This document shows, piece after piece, positions 35,002-42,437 of a DNA stretch of 64,000 nucleotides (position 1 is its first letter; every line of letters starts with the position of its first letter). The DNA is from Streptomyces sp. CB02261. Its GTDB lineage: Bacteria > Actinomycetota > Actinomycetes > Streptomycetales > Streptomycetaceae. The stretch lies in assembly GCF_001905665.1 (NCBI RefSeq), contig NZ_LIVX01000006.1, forward strand, positions 458,082 to 522,081, written 5' to 3'. A program made the position numbers and the translations under genes. The notes below the pieces were generated by a model that saw nothing but the letters and a program-made list of their open reading frames with translations, did no database searches and was not told the origin of the DNA.

Positions 35002-35373
35002 ATGGGCCATGGAGTGAACGCACCGGACAGCAGCGCGGGACCGCGCACCCGCCTGACCCCCGAGAACGCGCAGCAGGTCGCCACCACGCTCCAGGCGCTG
35101 TCCACCCCGTCGAGGCTCCTGATCCTGGCGCGCCTGCGCGAGGGACCCTGTGCGGCGACGGAGCTCGCGGACGCCGTCGGCATGGAGCAGTCGGCGTGCT
35201 CCCATCAGCTGCGCCTGTTGCGCAACCTCGGCCTCGTCACCGGCACCCGCGAGGGCCGTTCCGTCGTCTACGCCCTCCACGACGACCACGTCGCCGGCCT
35301 CCTCGACCAGGCCCTCTACCACGTGGAACACCTGCGCCTCGGCATGACCGACACGGCGGCCGGGACGCGTTGA
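35002..35373 (+). CDS. ArsR/SmtB-family metal sensor with alpha-5 site
   Basis: 123 residues, ATG 35002. Winged-helix repressor (STPSRLLILARLREGPCAATELA, EQSACSHQLRLLRNLGLV). The C-terminal helix carries Asp94, His96, His107 and His110 in exactly the D-x-H ... H-x2-H spacing of the alpha-5 site of CzrA and its relatives, which bind Zn or Co/Ni between subunits. The alpha-3 cysteine site of ArsR/CadC sensors is not evident. It should repress the divergent P1B-4 ATPase until metal binds. Confidence 0.92.
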   Translation: MGHGVNAPDSSAGPRTRLTPENAQQVATTLQALSTPSRLLILARLREGPCAATELADAVGMEQSACSHQLRLLRNLGLVTGTREGRSVVYALHDDHVAGLLDQALYHVEHLRLGMTDTAAGTR

Positions 35374-35594
35374 CACGACGGTCGGCCCAGCCCGGCCGGC
35401 GAGCACCCGGGGGCCCAAGCGACGAGGCCACGGGTCGTCAACCTGACAGCGATCCGGGTGACGGCCGCTGACCTGCCCCTTTCCGGGCCGTACGCGGGTG
35501 AGGCCGTGAGGCTGCGCTAGACACGACGCGTGGCGGGTGGACTCTCAGGCAGGAGCGTCGACCGACGGACCGTCAAGAGGAGCCGGAGCAGGCC

Positions 35595-36974
35595 ATGAAG
35601 GACTTCGCGTCGATCCCCACCGCTCCCCGCGCGCTCCCCCTGGTCGGGCACGTCGTGCCGCTGCTGCGGGACCCGCTGGCGTTCCTGAACTCGCTGCCCG
35701 CCCACGGCGAACTCGTCCGCATCCGGCTCGGCCCCCTCAGCGTCGTCGTGATCTGCGATCCGGAACTGACCCGGCGCGCCCTGCTGGACGACCGCGTCTT
35801 CGACAAGGGCGGCCCGCTCTACGACCGCCTGCGGGAAGTGATCGGCGTCGGCGTGGTCTCCTGCCCGCACCAGGCGCATCGCCGGCTGCGGCGGCTGTCC
35901 CAGCCCGCCTTCCACCAGGCCCGGCTCCCGGACTACGCACGGGCCATGACCGCGTGCGTACGGGAGACGACCGACTCCTGGAGTCCCGGCCAGATCATCG
36001 ATGTGCCCGCCGAGATGATGGCGACCAGCTCCAGGATCATCACCGCCACCCTGTTCTCCGACACCCTGCCCTCGACCGCGCACGGCCGGCTCGTCGACGA
36101 CGTCACCACCGTGGTCAAGAGCCTGTATCAGCGCATGTTCCTGATCCCGCCGCTCGACCGTCTGCCCACCCCCGGCAATCGCGCCCACCTCGCCGCCCGC
36201 GCCCGCCTCCACGACACCGTCGAGCGCGTCATCGCGCGGCGCCGCGCCGACGGCGCCGACTACGGTGACCTGCTCTCGGCCCTGGTGGCGGCCCACGACC
36301 CCGAGGACGAGGGCCCCGGTATGACCGGCGCCGAGATCAGCGACACGATCGTCTCCTTCATCCTGGCCGGCATCGAGAGCACCGCCGCCACGCTGTCCTC
36401 GGCGCTCGACCTGCTGGCCCGTCACCCCGGCGTCGAGCAGGGGGTGCACGCCGAGGTCGACGCCGTCCTGGACGGCGCGCCGGCCACCTACGCCGACCTG
36501 CCGCGTCTGGCGCTGACCGAGCGCGTCATCACCGAAACCCTCCGGCTGCGCCCGCCGGGCTGGTTCTTCACCCGGGTGGTGACCGTCGACACGCACCTCG
36601 GCGGATACCTGCTGCCGGCCGGGACCAGCGTCGCGTACAGCCCTTACCTCATCCACCACCGGCCCGACCTCCACCACGATCCCGAGACCTTCGCCCCGGA
36701 CCGCTGGGCCACCACGCTCGCCCAGCCGCCGCGTCACGCCTTCCTGCCCTTCGCCGCGGGCGCCCGCAAATGCATCGGGGACTCGTTCAGCATGATCGAG
36801 GCCACCCTCGCCCTCGCGACCATCGCCTCCCGATGGCGCCTGGAGCACATGTCGGAGCACCGAGGGCGTCTCGCCGCGGCGGTGACGCTCGAACTCCGCG
36901 ACCTGCACATGCGGGTACGGCCACGCGCCGCGACGCCCGGAGCGGCCGCCCGCTCCACCGAGGGGCGACCCTGA
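35595..36974 (+). CDS. Cytochrome P450
   Basis: 459 residues, ATG 35595. The I-helix oxygen site reads ILAGIESTAATL (about 256-266), with Glu in place of the more usual Asp/Glu-Thr pair arrangement but Thr retained; ExxR is ETLR (314-317); the haem loop is FAAGARKCIG with ligand Cys393. LRLRPPGWFFTRVVTVD follows the K-helix. The length and sequence suit a soluble class I bacterial P450. No ferredoxin, reductase or terpene synthase is near, so redox partner and substrate are unknown. It converges on the SecY paralogue, with a short hairpin between. Confidence 0.93.
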   Translation: MKDFASIPTAPRALPLVGHVVPLLRDPLAFLNSLPAHGELVRIRLGPLSVVVICDPELTRRALLDDRVFDKGGPLYDRLREVIGVGVVSCPHQAHRRLRRLSQPAFHQARLPDYARAMTACVRETTDSWSPGQIIDVPAEMMATSSRIITATLFSDTLPSTAHGRLVDDVTTVVKSLYQRMFLIPPLDRLPTPGNRAHLAARARLHDTVERVIARRRADGADYGDLLSALVAAHDPEDEGPGMTGAEISDTIVSFILAGIESTAATLSSALDLLARHPGVEQGVHAEVDAVLDGAPATYADLPRLALTERVITETLRLRPPGWFFTRVVTVDTHLGGYLLPAGTSVAYSPYLIHHRPDLHHDPETFAPDRWATTLAQPPRHAFLPFAAGARKCIGDSFSMIEATLALATIASRWRLEHMSEHRGRLAAAVTLELRDLHMRVRPRAATPGAAARSTEGRP

Positions 36975-36980
36975 CCGGCG

Positions 36981-36996
36981 CTGCCCGAACGGGCAG
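36981..36996. terminator. Small bidirectional hairpin
   Basis: CTGCCC-GAAC-GGGCAG is a perfect 6-bp stem with a tetraloop between the converging P450 and SecY-like genes. Confidence 0.5.
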
Positions 36997-37001
36997 GGCC
37001 G

Positions 37002-38273
37002 TCAGCGGGGGGACTGCTCGTACCGATGGAGCACCGCCAGGGACTCCATCTGCTTCGCCGCCGGCAGTACGGTGCCCAGGGCGGCGCTCGCGGTGATCAG
37101 CAGAGTCGTCACGCCGAGGGCGTACCGCCCGGCCGGCCCGTCGAACACCATGAGCGTGACGACGGGGACGAGGGCCACGGCCGTCATGCAGAGCGCGGCG
37201 GCCAGTCCGATCCGCAGCCGGACGTAGCCGATGTACTCGGCGGTCTGCCGGCCCGGGCGGATGCCGGGGACGAAGAGGCCCGACTGCTTCAAGCGGTCCG
37301 CGAGTTCGGCGGCGCCCGGCTCGATGCCCGCCCGGAGCCACGCGTGCGCGAAGACGACCAGGAGGTACGCGGGCAGCGGCCACGGTCCCAGTGGGGCGGG
37401 CACCAGGAGCAGCAGCGACGCGGTCACCATCACGCCGAGGCCGCCCTGTCCGCCCCTGACCGGCACGTACGTCGGCGTCGGGCCGAACAGGCGGCGGCCG
37501 GCCATCCGCCGGGCCTGCTGCACCGGAATCCGCCGCTCCCCCTGCTGCACCATGACGACGACCGCCACCATGACCACGAGGGCGAGGGCGACGAGAAGGA
37601 CGAGGACGACGCCCCGCGTGCCTCCGGTCTCCCGCGCGGCGTTCAGCACCTGGTCCGGGACGACCGCGGCGATCTGGGCGAGAAAGAGGACGGAGAACCC
37701 CTCACCGACGCCCCGGGCCGTGATCAGCCCGCCCAACAGCACGACCACCGCCGTCCCCGCCGTCATGCAGGCCGCCAGCACGACCGGCACGAGCGGGCCG
37801 TGCGCTTCGGCGTGGAGCAGGGACGAGTCGTCCGGGGCGCAGACGCCGGTGAGCGGGACGCATCCGCCGTCGGTCACCGCGACCGCCACCACCACGGCGA
37901 ACGCGGCGGCCAGGAGGACGGCCGTCCACCGGGTGCCGCGCGCGATCACGGCGGCGCCCTCCTCGCCGGCCGCCCGCAGCGCCCCCATGCGCGGGACCAG
38001 CGGAGCGACGACCTCCATGACGAGGCGGGCGGCGACGACGGGGACGATCCCGAAGGCGAACACCGAGAGCTGCCCCAGCCCACCGCCGGTCAGCAACTCG
38101 ACGAGGCCGTGGAGCGGGCCCCCTCCCCCGTCGCCCGCGGCTGTCTCGTCCGCCGCCCCGCCGCGTACGCCCGGCAGGGGCAGGGTCTGCCCCAGCCGGA
38201 AGAGCACGACGGCGAGCACCGTCCACAGCAGTCGCCTCCGCAGCGCGGGCACGCGCAGCGCTCGTACGAGCAT
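37002..38273 (-). CDS. Divergent, orphan SecY-family paralogue
   Basis: 423 residues, ATG 38273, about ten membrane helices. SecY-like landmarks can be followed: an opening LRRRLLWTVLAVVLFRLGQTLPLPGV, the plug/TM2 region FAFGIVPVVAARLVMEVV, ITARGVGEGFSVLFLAQI matching the SecY loop after TM5, QQGERRIPVQQARRMAGRR matching the cytosolic C4-C5 loop, and LKQSGLFVPGIRPGRQTAEYI matching the C5 approach. It is clearly degenerate compared with housekeeping SecY, lies away from ribosomal genes, and has no SecA2 or accessory Sec genes beside it. It may be a specialised or decaying translocon channel. Confidence 0.8.
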   Translation of the reverse strand: MLVRALRVPALRRRLLWTVLAVVLFRLGQTLPLPGVRGGAADETAAGDGGGGPLHGLVELLTGGGLGQLSVFAFGIVPVVAARLVMEVVAPLVPRMGALRAAGEEGAAVIARGTRWTAVLLAAAFAVVVAVAVTDGGCVPLTGVCAPDDSSLLHAEAHGPLVPVVLAACMTAGTAVVVLLGGLITARGVGEGFSVLFLAQIAAVVPDQVLNAARETGGTRGVVLVLLVALALVVMVAVVVMVQQGERRIPVQQARRMAGRRLFGPTPTYVPVRGGQGGLGVMVTASLLLLVPAPLGPWPLPAYLLVVFAHAWLRAGIEPGAAELADRLKQSGLFVPGIRPGRQTAEYIGYVRLRIGLAAALCMTAVALVPVVTLMVFDGPAGRYALGVTTLLITASAALGTVLPAAKQMESLAVLHRYEQSPR

Positions 38274-38437
38274 GACCGACCCCCCGTCCGTCCCACCGTC
38301 ACCGGGGCCGGATGGTCACCCCACCGAACGCTCCCTCTTGTTGGACACGCAGTCAACTCCCTTATGGGGCAAGCGCCTCGCGACTCGCGCCGTCGCGAGA
38401 AGGGATTCCGACGCGACCGGCCCCGGACGGCGCGACG

Positions 38438-38479
38438 GCCCGGAGGGGCAGCGGCCTGGTGGCCGTCGCCCCTCCGGGC
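38438..38479. terminator. Terminator hairpin downstream of the PRC-barrel gene
   Basis: GCCCGGAGGGGC and GCCCCTCCGGGC are exact 12-bp inverted repeats, and CGGCC/GGCCG continue the stem inside with a TGGT loop. It lies about 40 nt past the minus-strand stop codon. Confidence 0.7.
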
Positions 38480-38517
38480 TCACGCGTTCCTCGGGACGGT
38501 CTCGTCCGGTCGGAGGG

Positions 38518-39411
38518 TCAGGTGCGGCCCTCGTCGGTCCGGCCGCGCCGCTCGGAGCGGTCGCCGGTCACGTCGGCGTCGTCGACCGTGTCGGCCTCGA
38601 CGTCGATCCGCTCCTTACGGACCTGGCCGGTGACGGTCTCCTCGTCCACGACCTCGTCCGTCCGCAGGCTCACCCGCTCGACGGGGACGGCCCTGGTCTC
38701 GACGACGGCGCGCTCCTCGTGGAGGGTGACCTCGTGCTCGGCCTCGGAGATCTCGGGTCCGGTCATGGCCTGGTCCCGGTTAGCCTCGGTGATGGGCTCG
38801 CGCTCGACGCGGACTTCCTCGTGGCGCACCGGGATGGTCTGCTGGACCTCCTCGGTGACGACGTACTTGCGCAGCCTGATGCGGCCCGTCTCCACCTGTT
38901 CGGTGCCGACGTGCAGCTCCTCCTCGGAGCGGGTCATCGCGTCGTCGCCCGTGCGCGCCGTGCCGCGGTCGGCGAGGCCGCTCGTGTCGCTCAGGCCGCG
39001 GGCGCGATCGCCGCCGCCTCGCTGGGCGGTGCCCGCCGCGCCGTGCGCCCAACCGCCGTCACCGGGCTGGTTCGCCCGCTGCCAGGCGTCGTCCCATGCG
39101 ATGCCGTAGTGCTCGTACAGGCGCCGTTCCTCCGTGACGGACAGATGACCGCCGCCGTCCACGTCGACGTGGGGGGCGTCCTTGATCCGTTCCTTGGGGT
39201 ACGGGACCTCCAGGTGGTCGTCGACCATGGACGCGTCCTTGATCGGTACGAACGACTCGCTGGTGCCGAACAGCCCGGTCTTGACGGTGACCCATTCGGG
39301 GCGACCGGTGACGTCGTCGACGTAGATGTGCTTGGCATCGCCGATCTTCTTGCCCTGGGCGTCGTGGACCGGGTGGTCCACCACCGCGGGGATCTGTTCC
39401 TGGGCGATCAT
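38518..39411 (-). CDS. PRC-barrel and DUF2382 stress-associated protein
   Basis: 297 residues, ATG 39411 after AGGAGGG. Residues 1-95 are a PRC-barrel (VDHPVHDAQGKKIGDAKHIYVDD, WVTVKTGLFG), and residues about 160-275 are a DUF2382 domain (LHVGTEQVETGRIRLRKYVVTEEV, VPVRHEEVRVEREPI, VETRAVPVERVSL) joined by a Gly/Arg linker. This pair is frequent in Streptomyces and cyanobacterial stress responses; it has no known enzymatic role. The AT-rich upstream region holds a possible SigB-like promoter, which would fit an osmotic or general stress gene. Confidence 0.88.
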   Translation of the reverse strand: MIAQEQIPAVVDHPVHDAQGKKIGDAKHIYVDDVTGRPEWVTVKTGLFGTSESFVPIKDASMVDDHLEVPYPKERIKDAPHVDVDGGGHLSVTEERRLYEHYGIAWDDAWQRANQPGDGGWAHGAAGTAQRGGGDRARGLSDTSGLADRGTARTGDDAMTRSEEELHVGTEQVETGRIRLRKYVVTEEVQQTIPVRHEEVRVEREPITEANRDQAMTGPEISEAEHEVTLHEERAVVETRAVPVERVSLRTDEVVDEETVTGQVRKERIDVEADTVDDADVTGDRSERRGRTDEGRT

Positions 39412-39449
39412 GATGGCCCTCCTGATTCTGTCGCGGTCACCGCGCGACT

Positions 39450-39475
39450 TACCACCCCAATGGGATGAAAACACG
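39450..39475 (-). promoter_or_regulatory. Possible SigB-type promoter for the PRC-barrel gene
   Basis: Reading the minus strand there is a GTTTT, about 14 nt, then GGTAAG, close to the GNNT-N14-16-GGGTAY pattern of Streptomyces SigB/SigH-type sigma factors but with mismatches in the -10 part. Confidence 0.3.
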
Positions 39476-39609
39476 CATATCCAAAAGCATTTCGTTGATT
39501 CATAACCGGTTGAGCAGGCAACACCCGCCCCGGGGTCCGGATTGAGGTCCACGCGCGTCAACAGCCCCCCGGCAGGGCACGGAGCGAGGCCGGATCATAG
39601 GCTGCGACC

Positions 39610-40260
39610 ATGCCCAGAACTGCACCTCACACCGCCTTCGACGCCCTCCTCTCCGGCAACAAGCGCTTCGTAGCGGGCGCGGTCGAGCATCCGAACCAGG
39701 ACGCCGCCCGCCGCACCGAGCTGGCCCCCGGTCAGGACCCGTTCGCCGTCGTCCTCGGATGCTCCGACTCGCGACTGGCCGCCGAGATCATCTTCGACCA
39801 GGGCCTCGGGGACCTCTTCGTCGTACGTACCGCCGGCCACGTGGTCGGGTCCGAGGTCCTGGGGAGCGTCGAGTACGCCACCAGCGTGCTCGGCGCCCGG
39901 CTCGTCGTCGTCCTCGGACACGACTCCTGCGGGGCCGTCGCGGCCGCCCGCGCGGCGGTGGAGGACGGCTTCTCCGCCGGCGGCTTCGTCCGTGACGTCG
40001 TCGAGCGCGTCACCCCGAGCATCCTCGCCGCCCGGGCGGCCGGTCTGACCGGCGACAGCGACATCATCGACGAGCACATCCGGCACACGGTGGACCTGCT
40101 CCTCGACCGCTCCCGTCTGCTGTCGCAGCAGGTCGAGGCCGGGGAGGTCGCCGTGGTCGGTCTCGGCTACCAGCTCGCCGAGGGCAGCGCCCGCCTCGTG
40201 ACCTCCCGTGGCGACATCACCGGAGCGGACGAGGAGAGCGACGCGCCCTCGCCCCGGTGA
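39610..40260 (+). CDS. Beta-class carbonic anhydrase
   Basis: 216 residues, ATG 39610. Zinc ligands are visible as Cys51 (LGCSDSRL), His104 and Cys107 (LGHDSCGAV), with the Asp53-Arg55 catalytic dyad in the CSDSR motif. VVRTAGHVVGSEVLGSVEYA is the conserved dimer segment. It hydrates CO2 to bicarbonate in the cytoplasm. It is transcribed divergently from the PRC-barrel/DUF2382 gene and followed by a very strong palindrome, so it appears to be monocistronic. Confidence 0.94.
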   Translation: MPRTAPHTAFDALLSGNKRFVAGAVEHPNQDAARRTELAPGQDPFAVVLGCSDSRLAAEIIFDQGLGDLFVVRTAGHVVGSEVLGSVEYATSVLGARLVVVLGHDSCGAVAAARAAVEDGFSAGGFVRDVVERVTPSILAARAAGLTGDSDIIDEHIRHTVDLLLDRSRLLSQQVEAGEVAVVGLGYQLAEGSARLVTSRGDITGADEESDAPSPR

Positions 40261-40301
40261 CACCGGCGGCCACCGGAGCGACCCTCCCGACAGCAGGACA
40301 T

Positions 40302-40333
40302 CCGCCGCGGCTCACCCGGGTGAGCCGCGGCGG
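40302..40333. terminator. Perfect 32-bp palindrome after the carbonic anhydrase gene
   Basis: CCGCCGCGGCTCACCC is followed at once by its exact reverse complement. It lies 42 nt past the stop codon and would fold as a 16-bp hairpin, or as a cruciform/protein-binding dyad. A partial copy, CGGGCTCACCC, follows. Confidence 0.6.
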
Positions 40334-40481
40334 GCTCACCCGCGCCTCCCGTCGGGCTGAACGGTGGAATCCGACGGGGAGATCCGGGGGCGACATCCGG
40401 GGCGCGTGCATATCACCGGGCTCCCTGGGGCACACGGCACCCCGGGACGCGTGTCCCCAGTTGGGAGCAAGGAGAACGCTG

Positions 40482-40703
40482 ATGCTGATGGCCCACCCCA
40501 CGGTGCTGCGGGACCTCGTCGAACGGTACGAGACGCTGCTGCGCGCCGAGGACGGTTCCGACCGCGCACGCCGGCGACTGGAAGACGTCACGTACACCCT
40601 GTGCGTGACCACCGGCACCCGCGACATCGACGCCGCGCTGGCCGCCGCCCGCCGTCAGCTGTCCCGCACGAGCGCCGAGAGCCGTTTCGTGCTGACCGGC
40701 TGA
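40482..40703 (+). CDS. DUF5133-family small protein
   Basis: 73 residues, ATG 40482 with GGAG upstream. It matches the small Streptomyces family DUF5133: MLMAHPTVLRDLVERYETLL, then RRRLEDVTYTLCVTTGTRDIDAALAAAR. It is cytoplasmic and mostly helical; the function is unknown. Paralogues are often present in several copies and near regulators. It is 19 nt from the next gene, so probably co-transcribed. Confidence 0.85.
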   Translation: MLMAHPTVLRDLVERYETLLRAEDGSDRARRRLEDVTYTLCVTTGTRDIDAALAAARRQLSRTSAESRFVLTG

Positions 40704-40722
40704 TCGAAGCGCCCGCCGGACC

Positions 40723-41172
40723 ATGAGCAGCACCCCTCTTCCCGTCCTCACCAGCCTGGACGATCTCACCCGGACGGTGGCCGATCGTCAGGACCTCTAT
40801 GTGCGCTGGTCGCGTGGCCCCGATCCGGACCTCGAGAGCGCCTTCAGCGCCGACGACCTGACCGGCGTCCGCCTGCCGGGCCTGTCGGCGAGCGCGCTGG
40901 GGGTCGAGGACTGGTGGGGGCAGCGCCCGCCCGGCCTGTGGATCGCCCGACGCCTCTACGACTACTGCCACCTCCCCCGGCTGAAGGACCCGCGCACCCG
41001 GCCCTGGGTGCTGCGAGGCAGCGAGGTGGGCCGGGGCCCGGACAACGAGCCGCTCGTCGTGGACGTGGAGCCGCTCGCCTGGGTCGGTGACGACGTCATC
41101 ACCGAAGCCGTCGACCTCGTGGAACGCCAACCCGGCCACTGGGGCCCGCTGGACCGCAGCGGCAGGCGCTGA
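40723..41172 (+). CDS. DUF6098-like protein
   Basis: 149 residues, ATG 40723. The start LTSLDDLTRTVADRQDLYVRWSRGPDPDL and the middle GVEDWWGQRPPGLWIARRLYDYCHL recall the DUF6098 family of actinobacteria, as far as I remember. It is soluble, with no catalytic motif that I can recognise. It lies just behind the DUF5133 gene in the same direction, probably in one transcript. Confidence 0.72.
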   Translation: MSSTPLPVLTSLDDLTRTVADRQDLYVRWSRGPDPDLESAFSADDLTGVRLPGLSASALGVEDWWGQRPPGLWIARRLYDYCHLPRLKDPRTRPWVLRGSEVGRGPDNEPLVVDVEPLAWVGDDVITEAVDLVERQPGHWGPLDRSGRR

Positions 41173-41262
41173 CGCCTCCGGGGCCCTCGCGGCCACACGC
41201 GCGGGCGGTGCTCGCCCGGCCCCCTCCGACGCCGGTCCCTTCCTGGCAGGACGGAGGGGGCT

Positions 41263-41274
41263 GTAAGCGCTTGC
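41263..41274. promoter_or_regulatory. Palindromic GTAAGCGCTTGC upstream of the DeoR gene
   Basis: A CpG-centred AAGCGCTT core with near-symmetric flanks lies 60 bp before the DeoR start. It resembles the site upstream of thuA (6741) and LacI-type operators. Confidence 0.4.
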
Positions 41275-41333
41275 GGCCCTGGAGGTACGGTGGTCCCGCC
41301 CGGGGCGTAGGACAGAGCATCGACGGAGGACAC

Positions 41334-42143
41334 GTGGCGGAGCAGGGTTTGTTCGCCCAGCAGCGGCGGACGCTGATCCTCGAGCACGTCCGCCGGAACG
41401 GTGCCGTGCGCGTCGCCGACCTGGTCGAGCGGCTCGGGGTGTCGGACATGACCATCCGCCGCGATCTCGAGGCACTCGCCCGTGAGGGCTCGATCGAGAA
41501 GGTCCACGGGGGTGCCGTCGCCGCGCCCACGACCTCGGAAGAGCCCGGGTTCGAGGCCAAGACCGAGCGGGAGTCGTCGGCGAAGGCGGCCATCGCCGAG
41601 GCCGCCGCCGCCATGGTCCGGCCGGGCGACGTGGTGGGGCTGTCGGCGGGCACGACCACGTACGCCGTCGCGCAGCGTCTGCTGGCCGTTCCCCGGCTGA
41701 CCGTCGTCACCAACTCCCTCCCGATCGCGGGACTGCTCTCCAACACGTCCCGCGAGGGCGGCTCCGACGCCCCCGGGCTGTTGCTGGTCGGCGGCGCCCC
41801 GACCCGTTCGGCGGCGCTGGTCGGCCCGATCGCAGACGAGGCGATCAAGTCGCTCCACGTGGACCTGCTCTTCCTGGGCGCCCACGGCGTCTCGGCGGGC
41901 GCGGGACTGACCACGCCGAACCTCGCGGAGGGCCACACCAACCGGGCCCTGCTGGCGTCGTCCCGGCGCGCCGTCGTCGTCGCCGACCACAGCAAGTGGG
42001 GCGTCGTGGGGTTCAGCGGCTTCGCCGCCCTGGAGGAGGTCGACGGCTTCGTGACCGACGACCTCCTCCCGGACGAGGCCCGCACGGTCATCAAGGAGCG
42101 GGCGGGCCGGCTCGTCATCGCGGGCGGGCCGAAGAACGGGTGA
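41334..42143 (+). CDS. DeoR-family sugar-metabolism regulator
   Basis: 269 residues from GTG 41334 after GACGGAGG. Typical DeoR: N-terminal HTH (RRTLILEHVRRNGAVRVADLVERLGVSDMTIRRDLEALAREG), hinge KVHGGAV, and a C-terminal DeoRC sensor with SAGTTTYAVAQ for phosphosugar binding and DLLFLGAHGV, VADHSKWGVVGF. Such proteins repress sugar-catabolic operons and respond to a sugar phosphate. No sugar kinase or transporter is adjacent, so it is an orphan whose target may be elsewhere. Confidence 0.9.
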   Translation: MAEQGLFAQQRRTLILEHVRRNGAVRVADLVERLGVSDMTIRRDLEALAREGSIEKVHGGAVAAPTTSEEPGFEAKTERESSAKAAIAEAAAAMVRPGDVVGLSAGTTTYAVAQRLLAVPRLTVVTNSLPIAGLLSNTSREGGSDAPGLLLVGGAPTRSAALVGPIADEAIKSLHVDLLFLGAHGVSAGAGLTTPNLAEGHTNRALLASSRRAVVVADHSKWGVVGFSGFAALEEVDGFVTDDLLPDEARTVIKERAGRLVIAGGPKNG

Positions 42144-42191
42144 CCGTGACGGACCCCGGACGGCGAGCGGACGATCGCGGGAGCGACCGGC

Positions 42192-42356
42192 TCAGTCCGG
42201 GGCGGGCAGCCGGATCGGGGCGAGTTCGGCCGGGTCGACGACGCTACGGATGCCGGTGATCCGGCCTTCGGCGACGGTGAGGAACCGTCCGTCCGGCGCC
42301 GGGAAGTCGAGCTGCTTCTCCGGGCCGGGTCCCTCGGTGTGGAACGCCGGCGCCCG
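42192..42356 (-). pseudogene. Fragment resembling the NTF2-like tail of an ECF (SigJ-type) sigma factor
   Basis: About 55 codons end at a TGA (42194-42192) and read ...LDFPAPDGRFLTVAEGRITGIRSVVDPAEL..., which resembles the C-terminal SnoaL/NTF2-like domain of SigJ-type sigma factors or related NTF2 proteins, where a GRI-x2-I-x-x-V-x-NP-x-K/E-L ending is typical. There is no start codon or rest of the domain upstream; a strong hairpin sits there instead. It looks like a remnant left by deletion. The assignment is tentative. Confidence 0.5.
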
Positions 42357-42358
42357 GT

Positions 42359-42404
42359 CCGCCCGGCCACCCGCTCCGTCGCGAGCGGGGGGGTGGCCGG
42401 GCGG
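42359..42404. terminator. Strong hairpin downstream of the S33 hydrolase gene
   Basis: CCGCCCGGCCACCC and GGGTGGCCGGGCGG are exact 14-bp arms, with a further GCTC/GAGC pair inside separated by a bulge. It lies 34 nt after the minus-strand stop. Confidence 0.75.
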
Positions 42405-42437
42405 TCCGGGTGTCTTCGGTGCGGGTGCCGAGCCTGG

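Noticed and set aside
35595..36974. P450 as a tailoring enzyme of the lanthipeptide or another cluster
   Set aside because: It is 20 kb from the lanthipeptide genes, with no biosynthetic neighbour; no evidence for a link.
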